From the NCBI RefSeq assembly GCF_021261325.1, contig NZ_JAJSBI010000009.1:248001-312000 (forward strand): a stretch of DNA of 64,000 nt. The letters run 5' to 3'. This document shows positions 27,330 through 37,041 of the stretch, piece after piece. Both the position numbers and the translations under genes were made by a program. Position 1 is the first letter of the stretch, and each line of letters opens with the position of its first letter. The notes beneath the pieces were generated by a model. The model was not told the DNA's origin, did no database searches, and saw only the letters and a program-made list of their open reading frames with translations. The DNA comes from Streptomyces guryensis (GTDB taxonomy: Bacteria; Actinomycetota; Actinomycetes; Streptomycetales; Streptomycetaceae).

Positions 27330-28815
27330 GGCCGTCCTCCGAAGCCACCAGCCCGCCCGGCCGCACCGGCGTCTCCTCCTCCAACGGCCCGCCGAACACG
27401 CCTCGTTCCTGCAGCACCGCACCCTCCTGGAACACCTCCCGGATGGTGGCGGACTCGAAGAGAGGGTTGCGCAGGCCGTCGGAGTCCGCCAGCCGGCCCA
27501 CCGCCGTCCCGAGCTCCGCGGAGGCCGTCGTCAGCCGGGCGCCCGCCTCCCCGAGCCCGCCGAAGCTCGCGTCGCCGGAGGCCAGACCGCCCACCAGTGC
27601 CACGAACGCCTCCAGTTCCGTCGCGCCCACGTTGGTGACCTTGCGGGCCTTCCAGAAGTACGAACGCTCGTCCTCGTGCATGTCGTAGAACGAGACCAGG
27701 AACTCGTGGAACAGGCTGTACTCGTGCCGGTAGCGGGCCTCGAACTCGTCGAACAGACGCCCCTCGTCCAGCGTTCCGGCGAGACCGCTGTTGATGGAGC
27801 GGGCCGCGAGCAGGGCCCCGTACGTGGCGAGGTGCACGCCGGAGGAGAGCACCGGGTCGACGAAGCACGCCGCGTCACCGGCCAGCACCATGCCGGGCCG
27901 CCACAGCCGTGGCTTCCAGTACGACCAGTCCTTGCGGACCCGGACCTGGTCGTACGGCACCTCGGTGGTCTGTGGGACCCCTTGGAGGAGGTCGCTGACC
28001 TCGGGGCACGAGCCGATCAGTCGGCGCCAGGCCGCCACCGGGTCCCGCTGTATCCCGGCCGCGTTCTCCCGGCTCACCACCGCTCCCACACTGGTCAGGT
28101 CGTCGCGCAGCGGGATGTACCAGATCCAGCCCTCGTCGAAGGCGGCGCAGAAGACGTTGCCGTCGTCGGGCTTCGGGAGCCGCCTGCCTCCGGCGAAGTA
28201 GCCGAACACCGCGATGTTGCGGAAGAAGTCGGAGTACGTCCGGCTGCCGCCGACCTCGGTGTGGATCCGGCTCCCGTTGCCGGAGGCGTCCACGACATAG
28301 TGGGCCCGGGCCTCGCGCGGCGCGCCGCCGGGGCCGCTCCAGCTGACGCCCCGCACCCGCTCCTCGTCGGCGAGCACGCCTTTGACGCGGCAGTTCTCCC
28401 GTACGTCGACGCCGACCCGGCGGGCGTTGTCCAGCAGGATCGCGTCGAACCGCGACCGCTCGACCTGGTAGGCGAACGAGGTCGGGTCGGCCAGCCGGGG
28501 GGACAGGGCGAAGGAGAACTGCCACGGATCCCGGTTGCGGCCCCACCGGAACGTCCCGCCCCGCTTCGGCTTGAAGCCCGCCCGCGCGACCTCGTCCTCG
28601 ACGCCCAGGATGCGGCACACACCGTGCACGGTGGACGGCAGCAGCGACTCGCCGATCTGGTAGCGGGGAAACGTCTGCTGTTCCAGGAGCAGAACGCGGT
28701 GGCCGCGCAGGGCGACGGCGGTGGCGGCGGTGGACCCGGCCGGACCACCGCCCACGACGATCACGTCGAACTCCTCAACCGCCCCCTGCTCATCGGCGGG
28801 TCGGGCAAGCGTCAC
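27295..28815 (-). CDS. Flavin-dependent halogenase
   Basis: The 506-residue protein is an FADH2-dependent halogenase of the group acting on phenolic, pyrrolic or carrier-bound substrates. The FAD-binding loop GGGPAGS is at 22-28, FPRYQIGESLLPS follows, and the halogenase hallmark GWxWxIP appears as GWIWYIP at 229-235. A second flavin motif, GDAACFVDPVLSSGVHLA, lies near 306-323. The long C-terminal region is like CndH/CmlS-type enzymes. The start is the GTG that overlaps the PKS stop (GTGA, 28812-28815), preceded by GGAGAGG, so it is translationally coupled to the PKS and probably chlorinates the polyketide starter or chain. Whether the substrate is free or bound to an ACP is not visible. The 3' end overlaps the convergent A-PCP gene by 35 bases. 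No flavin reductase is seen nearby. Confidence 0.9.
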   Translation of the reverse strand: MTLARPADEQGAVEEFDVIVVGGGPAGSTAATAVALRGHRVLLLEQQTFPRYQIGESLLPSTVHGVCRILGVEDEVARAGFKPKRGGTFRWGRNRDPWQFSFALSPRLADPTSFAYQVERSRFDAILLDNARRVGVDVRENCRVKGVLADEERVRGVSWSGPGGAPREARAHYVVDASGNGSRIHTEVGGSRTYSDFFRNIAVFGYFAGGRRLPKPDDGNVFCAAFDEGWIWYIPLRDDLTSVGAVVSRENAAGIQRDPVAAWRRLIGSCPEVSDLLQGVPQTTEVPYDQVRVRKDWSYWKPRLWRPGMVLAGDAACFVDPVLSSGVHLATYGALLAARSINSGLAGTLDEGRLFDEFEARYRHEYSLFHEFLVSFYDMHEDERSYFWKARKVTNVGATELEAFVALVGGLASGDASFGGLGEAGARLTTASAELGTAVGRLADSDGLRNPLFESATIREVFQEGAVLQERGVFGGPLEEETPVRPGGLVASEDGLTWVDPARPRP

Positions 28816-31800
28816 GGTGCCTCTCCAAGGGAGTCGAGCCACGCGCGGACGGCCGCCACGGTGGTCGGGGCGTGCTCCTGCATGAACGAGAAGTGGTCTC
28901 CGGGTACGTCGACCCGGGTGTGCGGCAGCGGCCAGGACGTCCGCCACCCGTCCGGGCCCGCGCTCGCCGCCATCTCGGGGGTGGGCCGGGTGACCCGCAC
29001 CAGCAGGGTCGGGGTGTCGACCGGTTCGGGGTCCCAGCCCAGGAACATACGGGTGTACGCGCCCAGCGCCGCGACGCCCGCGTCCTCGTCCCCGGCGGAA
29101 TCGGTGCCACCCACGCGCGGCGCGATGACCGCGGGCAGCGACAGCAGCCAGTCCTTGTCGCTGTTGCCGTCGTTGACGAGGTACGTGTCCAGCAGCACCT
29201 GCCCGACAGGGGCGGCCCCCATCGCTTCCAGCCGCCGGGTCACGGCGTGTGCCACGGCGCCCCCGGTGCTGACGCCGACGACCACGAACGGCCTGCCGCC
29301 CACATGCCGCAGCACCGACTCGGCATGCGTCAGGGCCAGGGTCTCCCGGTCGACCGGCACCGCGCCGCCCGCGCCGACGCCCGGATGCGGGAACTCCAGG
29401 ACGTCCGACTCCCCCTGGAAGCAACCGTGGAAGCGGGCGAACTCCCCGCCCGGCGCGCCGAACGTCGGGTGGGTGCCGGTGAAGAACACGAGCACCGGGG
29501 CCTCGTCCCCGGCAGCGCTGGCGCGCCGCACCGGTGGGATCGCGCGTTGCCGGCTCTCGGCCGCGTCGAACGTCGGAACCGCCCAGGACGCGGTGACCAG
29601 CATCTGCATCGCGGCGACGACCTGGCCGGCCTCGCAGACCCGCCGGTAGAGCGAGGACAGGGTCTGCGCGGCCCGCGGGCCCGGTGCCCCCGTGGCGGCG
29701 GGCGCCGCCGTCGGCAGCTCGTCCTCCAGCAGACCGAGTATGTGACGGGCCAGCCCCTGCGCCGTCGGATGCTCGAACACCACGGCGGCCGAGAGCCGCA
29801 GCCGCAGCGCCATGCTCAGCCGGTTGCGGACCTGCACCGCCATCAGCGAGTCGAAGCCCAGCTCGGCGAAGGACCTGCCGGCCGGGAGCGCGTCGGCCTC
29901 CGGATATCCGAGCACCGCGGCGATGTCGGCGCTCATCAACTCGGCGAGCCTGCCCTCCCGCCGATCGGCGGGGAGAGCGGCCAGCACCTGGCGCCATGCT
30001 CCCGGCTCCCAGTCCTGCTCCGCGCCGGGCCGGGCCTTCTCGACGACAGGAGTACGAGGGCGCACCAGCCCGCGCAGGAGCGGCGGCAGTGGCCCCTGCG
30101 CGGAACGGAGGCCCGCCCGGTCCAGCACAACGGGCGCCAGCACGGGCTCACCTTCGCGCAGCGCCGCATCGAACAGGGCCAGCCCCTGCGCCGTGGACAG
30201 CGGCCGGAGTACGTCGCCTTCCCGCTGCTGTGCGCCGGCCATGCCCCCGGCGGCCTCCCAGGGCCCCCATGCCAAGGACACGGCCGGCAGCCCGAGCCGG
30301 GCGCGGTGGCAGGCCAGGGCGTCCAGGAAGGAGTTCGCCGCCGCGTAGTTGCCCTGGCCCGCGCGGCCCAGCAGTCCGGACACCGAGGAGAACAGGACGA
30401 ACGCCGACAGGTCCAGGTCCCGCGTCAGCTCGTGCAGGTGCCAGGCCGCGTCCGCCTTCGGCCGCAGTACCGCGGCCATCCGCTCGGGGGTCAGCGCGGT
30501 CAGGACCCCGTCGTCCAGCACCCCGGCGGCATGTACCACGGCCGTCAGCGAGGGCGCACAGCTGTCGATCACCTCGGCGAGCGCGGCGCGGTCGGCCGCG
30601 TCGCAGGCCACGATCCGCACCTCGGCGCCCAACTCCTCCAGCGTGTCGCGCAGTTCCCCGGCGCCCGGCGCCTGGGGCCCCTGTCGCCCGGTGAGCAGCA
30701 GGTGTCGTACCCCGTACGAGGTGACGAGATGGCGGGCCAGCTCCGCACCCAGAGCGCCGGTACCGCCCGTGATCAGGACGGTACCGGTCCGGGGAAGGGC
30801 CTCTCCGGATGCGGTGCCGGTGGCGTGGACCAGGCGCGGCACGCTCAACCGACCGCATCGGATGGACAGTTGGGGCTGCCCCGTGGCCACGGCCGCCGAC
30901 AGGAGCCGTAGCGACTCGGGCCGTCCGTCCACGTCGACGAGGGTGACGCGTCCGGGCACCTCGGACTGGGCCGTGCGCACCAGCCCCCACACCGCGGCAC
31001 CGGCCAGGTCCGGGTCCGCTACGGTCGCGTTCCGCGTCAGCACCACCAGGCGCGAGCCCGCCGTGCGCGGGTCGTCCTGCCAGTCCTGCAGTGTGCGCAG
31101 CACCCTGGCCGTCAGCGAGTGCACGGCGGGCAGCGGGCCGGGATCCGCCGCCGGGCCGACGGCCGTGACGACGACGGTGTCCGGTTCGCGCACGGAGGAG
31201 TCCCCGACGTCGGGGACAAGCCTGCGCAGGACCAGCTCGTCCGGGCCCAGGAGCGCCCAGCGTGCTGTGATGTCCCGTTCGCCGCCGGACGGTTCGACGG
31301 GGGTCCAGGCAGGGCGCCACAAGGCCTGCCGCACCACGTCGGGTTCGGCCGTCGGGACGGGGAGCTCCCGGGTGACGAGGGAGTCCACTCGCGCCACTGG
31401 GCGGCCTGCGGGGTCGGCGAGTGTCACCGACAGCGCGTCGGCTCCGGTCGGGGCGACCCGCACACGTACCTCCGACGCGCCCGCCGCATACAGCCGCACA
31501 CCGGTCCACGCGAACGGCACCCGAAGCGCCTGCGCCTCGCCGGCGGAGCCGGTCAGCAGCGGTGCGTGCAGTGCCGCATCGAGCAGTGCCGGGTGGATAC
31601 CGAAGCGGTCGGCGCCCGTCAACTCACCGTCCCGCAGCCGGACTTGCGCGAACAGTGCGTCCCCGCGCCGCCACGCCGAACGTACCCCCCGGAAGGCGGG
31701 TCCGTAGGCGAGGCCGCCCTCCGCGAGAGCGTCGTAGGCGTCCGTGAGGTCGACCTCTTCGGCGCCCTGCGGGGGCCACGCCGTGAGATCCGGATCCGGT

Positions 31801-34800
31801 GGCGGAGTCTCCCCGATGGGCGGGCCGAGCAGACCGGTGGCGTGCCTGGTCCAGGCGGGGTCTCCGTCCACGTCGGGGCGGGCGTAGACCTCGAACGGCC
31901 GTCGGGCGGACTCGTCCGGTTCTGCTACGACGAGTTGGACGCGTACCCCCGTTTCCGGGGCGAGGGTCAGCGGGGCCACGACGACGAGTTCGTCGAGGAT
32001 GCCGCAGCCGGCCTCGTGGCCCGCCTGCACGGCCAGTTCCACGAACACCGTCGCGGGGACGAGGACCGCTCCGGCGATCACATGGTCGGTGAGCCATGGG
32101 TGCGTGGCGGGGGAGAGCAGGCCGGAGAACACCGTGCGGCCGGTGTCCGGCACGGTGAACGCCGGTCCCAGCAGCGGGTGTTCGTGAACGGACGTCACGG
32201 CGGCCGGAGTGTGGGGTGCGTCCAGCCAGAAGCGGCGGCGCTGGAAGGCGTACGTCGGCAGGTCCACCCGCCGAGCCCCGCTGTCCGCGAACACCGCGGG
32301 CCAGTCGACCTGCGCCCCCCGCGCATGGAGGCGGGCCATGGCGGTCAGGAGGGTCTGCGGCTCGTGTTCGCCGCCGCGGGTGGCGGCGACGCACAACGGC
32401 CCGTCGCCCTCCGGGCCGGTCAGGCATTCCTCCGCCGCCGCCGTGAGCGCGGGGCCGGGGCCGATTTCGAGGAACCCCGAGACGCCGTTGTCCCCCAGCC
32501 GGCGCAGGGCGTCGGCGAACCGCACCGGGCGACGGGCGTGCCGTACCCAGTACTCCGGGGCACACAGCTCCCGGGCCTCGGCCGGGCGGCCCGTCACGGC
32601 CGAGACCACGGGTATCCGTGGCGGCCGGAAGGTCAACCGCTCGGCGACCCTGCGGAAGTCGTCGAGCATCGGCTCCACCAGCGGCGAGTGGAAGGCGTGG
32701 GCGACCCGCAGGCGTACGGTCCTGCGACCGCGTGCCTCGAACCCGGCCGCGACGGCGAGCACCGTCTCCCGCACACCGGAGATCACCACCGAACGCGGCC
32801 CGTTGAGGGAGGCGATCGCCACCCGGTCACCGGCGTTCTCCAGCGCCGCGAGGACTTCCTCCTCGGTCGCTTGCAGGGCCATCATCGCCCCGCCGGCGGG
32901 CAGCGCCTGCATCAACCGGCCGCGGGCCGCGACCAGTTGCGCCGCGTCGGGCAGGTCCAGCACTCCGGCGACCTGGGCCGCCGCCAGTTCCCCCACGGAG
33001 TGACCGGCCAGGAAGTCGGCCCGCACGCCCCAGGACTCCAGCAACCGGAACAGCGCCACCTCGAAGGCGAACAGTCCGGCCTGCGTGAAGTCCGTACGGT
33101 CGAGAAGGGCGGCCTCGGGTGAACCGCGCTCGGCGGACAGCACCTGGCCCAGCGGTACGTCGAGATGGCCGTCGAACTCCCGGCACACGTCGTCGAAGGC
33201 GGTGGCGAAGACGGGGAACGCGGTGCGCAACTCCGCGCCCATCCGGACGCGTTGGGATCCCTGCCCGGTGAACAGGAAGGCCGTACGCAGGCCCGGGTCC
33301 GCGACGGCCCGCATCGAGCCGATGCCGTCGCCGCCCTCGGCGAGTGCGGTGAGGACCGCCCGCATACGCGCCTGGTCGTTTACCGGCACCATCGCCCGAT
33401 GGGCGAGCGCGGACCTGGACACGGCCAGGGAGAAGCCCACGTCGGCCACGGAGAGCTCGGGGTGGGCCGTCAGGTGGTCCGCGAGCCTGCGGGCCTGGGC
33501 CCGCAGGGCTGCTTCGTCGGCGCCGGAGAGCAGCCATGGCGCCGCCGCTGAGAGGGACGCGGGACGTGCAGCGATGTGCCGTTCTTCGTCTGCGGCGTCA
33601 TCGTGGCCGGCCGCGCCCCGCGGCGGGGCCGCACATCGATGCGGCCCCGCGCCCCTTTGGGGCGCTGCCGTTGCCCCAGGCTCCTCCAGGATCACGTGGG
33701 CGTTGGTGCCGCCGATGCCGAAGGCCGACACACCGGCCCGGCGCGGCCCGGCGTCCGTCGCCGGCCACGCGCGGGCCTCGGCCAGCAGCCGCACCCGGCC
33801 GGCGGACCAGTCGACGTGCGGCGTGGGGGTCTGCGCATACAGGGTCCGGGGAAGTTCCTCGTGGCGCATGGCCTGCACCATCTTGATGACTCCGGCCACT
33901 CCGGCGGCCGCCTGGGTGTGACCCAGGTTGGACTTGACCGAGCCGAGCCACAGCGGCGGCCGGTCCTCGGGCCGCCCCTGGCCGTAGGTGGCCAGCAGCG
34001 CCCGCGCCTCCAGGGGGTCGCCGAGGGTGGTGCCCGTGCCGTGTGCCTCCACCGCGTCCACGTCCTGCGGGCGCAGTCCCGCATCCGCCAGCGCCCTTGT
34101 GATCAGCCGTTGTTGGGCCTGCCCGCTGGGGGCCGTCAGCCCGTTGGACGCGCCGTCGGAGTTGACCGCGGAGCCGCGCAGCACGGCCAGCACCGGATGA
34201 CCGTGGCGCCGGGCGTCGGACAGCCGCTCCAGCAGCACCAGGCCCGCGCCCTCGCCCCAGGCGGTGCCGTCGGCCGCGGCCGAGAACGACTTGCAGCGGC
34301 CGTCCGGCGACAGACCGCGCTGACGGCTGAACGCGGTGAACGGCTTGGGCGTCGCCATCACCGTGACCCCGCCCGCCAGAGCAAGGGAACACTCCCCGGA
34401 GCGCAGCGCTTTCGCCGCCCAGTGCAGCGCCACCAGAGAGGAGGAGCACGCGGTGTCGACGGTGATCGAGGGCCCGCGCAGGCCGTACACGTACGAGATC
34501 CGGCCCGAGGCCACGCTGCCGGACGAGCCCAGGCCCAGATGGGCCTCCAGTTCGTGCGTGGTGAAACGGGCGGAGTAGTCGCCGTGCATCACGCCCACGA
34601 ACACGCCGGTGTCGCTCTCGCGGATCGCAGCCGGGTCGATGCCGGCCCGCTCCCAGACCTCCCACGAGGTCTCCAGCAGCAGCCGCTGCTGCGGATCCAT
34701 CGCCAGCGCCTCGCGCGGCGAGATACCGAACAGACCCGCGTCGAACTCCGCGGCCCGGTGCAGGAATCCGCCACGGCGCGTGTACGAGGTGCCGATCCGG

Positions 34801-36887
34801 TCGGGGTCGGGATCGTAGAGGGCGGCGAGGTCCCAGCCCCGGTCGGCCGGGAAGCCGGAGGTCGCGTCCCTGCCCTCCGACACCAGCCGCCACAGGTCCT
34901 CGGGGGACTCGACGTCGCCGGGCAGGCGGCAGCCCATGGCGACGATCACCACCGGATCGTCGGCGTTCATGTCCGCGGTGGAGAGCGGCAGGACCGCGGT
35001 CGCCGGGGTGAAGAGGGTGCTGTGCAGGTGCCGGGCCAGGGCGGCCGGTGTGGGCTGGTCGAAGACCAGCGTCGAGGGGAGCCGCAGCCCGGTCGCCTCG
35101 CCGAGCCGGTCGGCGAGCGTGACGGCGCCCACGGAGGTCAGGCCGAGATCGGTGAACGGGCCATCGGCGTCGAGCCGTTCGGACGGTCCGCTGTCGCAGA
35201 CCGCGGCCGTCTCCGCGAGCACAGCCTCGAGCAGCGCCCGCTCCCGCCCCTCCGGCGGCAGGGACAGCAGCCGCTGCCGCAGGGCGCCCGCGGTGGGGGA
35301 GGACGGGGTCGGCCGGGCCACTCCCGTGACGACCGCGTGGCGGGCGATCTTGCCCGACGCCGTGCGTGGCACGGCCGCGATCTCGCGTATCTCGACCGGC
35401 AGTTTGTACTCGGCCAGCCGGGTACGGCACGCGTCCAGGACCTGCCGCCGGTCGAACCCTTCCGGCCCCGGGACGACATACGCGACCGGGACCTCACCGA
35501 GGACGTCGTGCGGCACACCCGCCACGACCGCGTCCCGCACTCCGGGGCAGTGCAGCAGGGCCTGTTCGATCTCCGTGGGGTGGATGTTCTCCCCGCCGCG
35601 GATGATCAGCTCGCTGACCCGGCCGGTGAGGGTGAGATGGCCGTGTGCGACGCGCCGGCCGAGGTCTCCGGTGCGGTACCAGCCGTCCCGCAGCGCGGCC
35701 TCGGTTGCTTCCGGCCGGTTGTGGTAGCCGGTCATGAGGCTCGGGCCGCGTACCCAGAGCTCGCCCTCGGCGCCGTCCACGACGTCGTCGCCGGAGCCCG
35801 GATCGACGACGCGTACCTCCATGCCCGGCACCGGCGGACCGCACGAACCGTCGACCTGCGGGCCATCCGGACGGTTCACCGCGATCATGCCGCAGGTCTC
35901 GGTGCTGCCGTAGGCGTCGAGGAGCCGCGCCCCCAGCAGGTCCTCCACCGCGCGGCGCAGGGCGGGTGCGCTCGGGGCGCCCGCCACGACGCAGGTCCGC
36001 AGACCCGGCGGGGCCGGGGACGCTTCCTCCTGGGCGGACGCCAGCAACTGGTGATAGGTGGCGGGCACCCCGGCCAGCACGGTGTAGGGGCCGCCCAGGT
36101 CTTCGCGCGGTGTGCGCAGCTCCCGCAACAGGCCGCCGGGCGGGAGGAGTTCGCCGGTGACCCGGGCGGTCGCGCCGACGGCGGTGACACCCAGCACGGC
36201 GAGGGAGTGCCCGAAGCTGTGGAACAGCGGCAGCGGCCACAGCAGCCGGTCCGCGGAGGAGAGCCCGAAGAGCGGGGCGTAACAGGCTGCCGCCGACCAC
36301 AGGGCGGCACGCTGCGTGGACAGGACACCCTTGGGACGGTGCGTGGTGCCGGAGGTGTAGAGCATCCAGGCGGACTCGTCGAGCCCGAGGTCGTCCCGGG
36401 GCGGCCCGGCGGGAGAGGGCTCGGCGGCGATGGCGCCGAAGAGGACCGTGCCGTCGGGGGCGTCCTCGGGGACCGGCCCCGGGCCGGTCAGCAGGATGCG
36501 CCTACGGCGGTGTGAGGGGCCCAGGCGGTGCAGCCGGGCCAGGTGCGCGGGATCGGTGACGAGGACCGAGGCGCCGCTGTCCGCCAGGAAATGGGCGAGT
36601 TCGGCGTCGGAGGACCGGGGACTGAGCGGCACCCCGACCGCCCCCGCCCTGACGACGGCCAGCACACCCTCCACCGTCTCCACACAGTTGCCCAGGCAGA
36701 TCGCGACCCGCTCGCCCCGCCCCAGGCCGGTCCGGGCGAGGTACACCGCGAGTCGCCCGGTGCGCCGCTCCAACTCCTCGTAGGTGACGGCACGCACGTC
36801 GTCGGCGAACGCCACACGAGACGGCGCCTCCCACGCGTGCGCCTTCAGCAGCTCCGGCAGCGGCCGGATCAGCCCGTCGTGCGTCAT
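28812..36887 (-). CDS. Type I PKS: acyl ligase-ACP-KS-AT-DH-KR-ACP-TE
   Basis: A 2691-residue loading-plus-one-extension synthase. An AMP-dependent acyl ligase (about 1-510; LYTSGTTHRPKG, YGSTETCG, SGKIARH) loads ACP1 (Ser585 in LGLTS). KS (about 642-1066) has Cys814 in DTACSSS and the EAHGTGT and KSNLGH histidines. AT has Ser1297 in GHSVGE and HAFHS, the malonyl-specific form. DH has His1602 in HxxxGxxxxP. KR has TGGTGALG, an LDD motif (B type) and Tyr2181 in NYAAANS; there is no ER. ACP2 has Ser2347 in LGFDS and the thioesterase Ser2540 in GVSTGG. The expected product is a two-carbon-extended alpha,beta-unsaturated acid. ATG 36887 follows GAGGGGCAGGA; 14 more residues are open upstream. The ligase substrate is unknown; an aromatic acid would suit the coupled halogenase. 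The KS-AT linker contains an embedded repeat. Confidence 0.93.
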   Translation of the reverse strand: MTHDGLIRPLPELLKAHAWEAPSRVAFADDVRAVTYEELERRTGRLAVYLARTGLGRGERVAICLGNCVETVEGVLAVVRAGAVGVPLSPRSSDAELAHFLADSGASVLVTDPAHLARLHRLGPSHRRRRILLTGPGPVPEDAPDGTVLFGAIAAEPSPAGPPRDDLGLDESAWMLYTSGTTHRPKGVLSTQRAALWSAAACYAPLFGLSSADRLLWPLPLFHSFGHSLAVLGVTAVGATARVTGELLPPGGLLRELRTPREDLGGPYTVLAGVPATYHQLLASAQEEASPAPPGLRTCVVAGAPSAPALRRAVEDLLGARLLDAYGSTETCGMIAVNRPDGPQVDGSCGPPVPGMEVRVVDPGSGDDVVDGAEGELWVRGPSLMTGYHNRPEATEAALRDGWYRTGDLGRRVAHGHLTLTGRVSELIIRGGENIHPTEIEQALLHCPGVRDAVVAGVPHDVLGEVPVAYVVPGPEGFDRRQVLDACRTRLAEYKLPVEIREIAAVPRTASGKIARHAVVTGVARPTPSSPTAGALRQRLLSLPPEGRERALLEAVLAETAAVCDSGPSERLDADGPFTDLGLTSVGAVTLADRLGEATGLRLPSTLVFDQPTPAALARHLHSTLFTPATAVLPLSTADMNADDPVVIVAMGCRLPGDVESPEDLWRLVSEGRDATSGFPADRGWDLAALYDPDPDRIGTSYTRRGGFLHRAAEFDAGLFGISPREALAMDPQQRLLLETSWEVWERAGIDPAAIRESDTGVFVGVMHGDYSARFTTHELEAHLGLGSSGSVASGRISYVYGLRGPSITVDTACSSSLVALHWAAKALRSGECSLALAGGVTVMATPKPFTAFSRQRGLSPDGRCKSFSAAADGTAWGEGAGLVLLERLSDARRHGHPVLAVLRGSAVNSDGASNGLTAPSGQAQQRLITRALADAGLRPQDVDAVEAHGTGTTLGDPLEARALLATYGQGRPEDRPPLWLGSVKSNLGHTQAAAGVAGVIKMVQAMRHEELPRTLYAQTPTPHVDWSAGRVRLLAEARAWPATDAGPRRAGVSAFGIGGTNAHVILEEPGATAAPQRGAGPHRCAAPPRGAAGHDDAADEERHIAARPASLSAAAPWLLSGADEAALRAQARRLADHLTAHPELSVADVGFSLAVSRSALAHRAMVPVNDQARMRAVLTALAEGGDGIGSMRAVADPGLRTAFLFTGQGSQRVRMGAELRTAFPVFATAFDDVCREFDGHLDVPLGQVLSAERGSPEAALLDRTDFTQAGLFAFEVALFRLLESWGVRADFLAGHSVGELAAAQVAGVLDLPDAAQLVAARGRLMQALPAGGAMMALQATEEEVLAALENAGDRVAIASLNGPRSVVISGVRETVLAVAAGFEARGRRTVRLRVAHAFHSPLVEPMLDDFRRVAERLTFRPPRIPVVSAVTGRPAEARELCAPEYWVRHARRPVRFADALRRLGDNGVSGFLEIGPGPALTAAAEECLTGPEGDGPLCVAATRGGEHEPQTLLTAMARLHARGAQVDWPAVFADSGARRVDLPTYAFQRRRFWLDAPHTPAAVTSVHEHPLLGPAFTVPDTGRTVFSGLLSPATHPWLTDHVIAGAVLVPATVFVELAVQAGHEAGCGILDELVVVAPLTLAPETGVRVQLVVAEPDESARRPFEVYARPDVDGDPAWTRHATGLLGPPIGETPPPDPDLTAWPPQGAEEVDLTDAYDALAEGGLAYGPAFRGVRSAWRRGDALFAQVRLRDGELTGADRFGIHPALLDAALHAPLLTGSAGEAQALRVPFAWTGVRLYAAGASEVRVRVAPTGADALSVTLADPAGRPVARVDSLVTRELPVPTAEPDVVRQALWRPAWTPVEPSGGERDITARWALLGPDELVLRRLVPDVGDSSVREPDTVVVTAVGPAADPGPLPAVHSLTARVLRTLQDWQDDPRTAGSRLVVLTRNATVADPDLAGAAVWGLVRTAQSEVPGRVTLVDVDGRPESLRLLSAAVATGQPQLSIRCGRLSVPRLVHATGTASGEALPRTGTVLITGGTGALGAELARHLVTSYGVRHLLLTGRQGPQAPGAGELRDTLEELGAEVRIVACDAADRAALAEVIDSCAPSLTAVVHAAGVLDDGVLTALTPERMAAVLRPKADAAWHLHELTRDLDLSAFVLFSSVSGLLGRAGQGNYAAANSFLDALACHRARLGLPAVSLAWGPWEAAGGMAGAQQREGDVLRPLSTAQGLALFDAALREGEPVLAPVVLDRAGLRSAQGPLPPLLRGLVRPRTPVVEKARPGAEQDWEPGAWRQVLAALPADRREGRLAELMSADIAAVLGYPEADALPAGRSFAELGFDSLMAVQVRNRLSMALRLRLSAAVVFEHPTAQGLARHILGLLEDELPTAAPAATGAPGPRAAQTLSSLYRRVCEAGQVVAAMQMLVTASWAVPTFDAAESRQRAIPPVRRASAAGDEAPVLVFFTGTHPTFGAPGGEFARFHGCFQGESDVLEFPHPGVGAGGAVPVDRETLALTHAESVLRHVGGRPFVVVGVSTGGAVAHAVTRRLEAMGAAPVGQVLLDTYLVNDGNSDKDWLLSLPAVIAPRVGGTDSAGDEDAGVAALGAYTRMFLGWDPEPVDTPTLLVRVTRPTPEMAASAGPDGWRTSWPLPHTRVDVPGDHFSFMQEHAPTTVAAVRAWLDSLGEAP
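33590..33665 (-). repeat. Dispersed repeat embedded in the PKS KS-AT linker, copy B
   Basis: On the minus strand this reads AAAGGGGCGCGGGGCCGCAT then CGATGTGCGGCCCCGCCGCG and GGGCGCGGCCGGCCACGATG, matching the common Streptomyces intergenic element and copy C at 52947. The hairpin arms GGGGCCGCA/TGCGGCCCC flank a six-base loop. It is translated in frame as an Ala/Gly/Pro/Arg/His-rich insert between KS and AT. Confidence 0.6.
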
Positions 36888-37009
36888 GTTCCTGCCCCTC
36901 CGGCGCGTGCTCGGCACGGCGGCCGTCAATCCCCTTGCAGGTCAATGACGTTGAGCCTACGGGGAGGAGGGCCGGGTGATCGAACATTCCGGCGGGGTGG
37001 CGCAAAGCA

Positions 37010-37037
37010 GGAGCCCCTTCCTCGGTGGCGGGGCTCC
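37010..37037 (-). terminator. Hairpin after the 56-residue gene
   Basis: GGAGCCCC (37010-37017) and GGGGCTCC (37030-37037) form an 8-bp stem with a 12-base loop five bases past the stop of the small gene. It should separate that gene from the PKS, which starts about 120 bases further on. No clear T-run follows. Confidence 0.6.
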
Positions 37038-37041
37038 TTCC

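Noticed and set aside
28812..29700. Possibility that the PKS C-terminal domain is only a linker or docking region
   Set aside because: It has a clear thioesterase pattern with GVSTGG and a late GDHFSFM histidine, so a real thioesterase is more likely.
33576..36515. 979-codon plus-strand frame opposite the PKS
   Set aside because: Antisense of the ligase, ACP, KS and part of AT; no protein motif of its own and no ribosome binding site.
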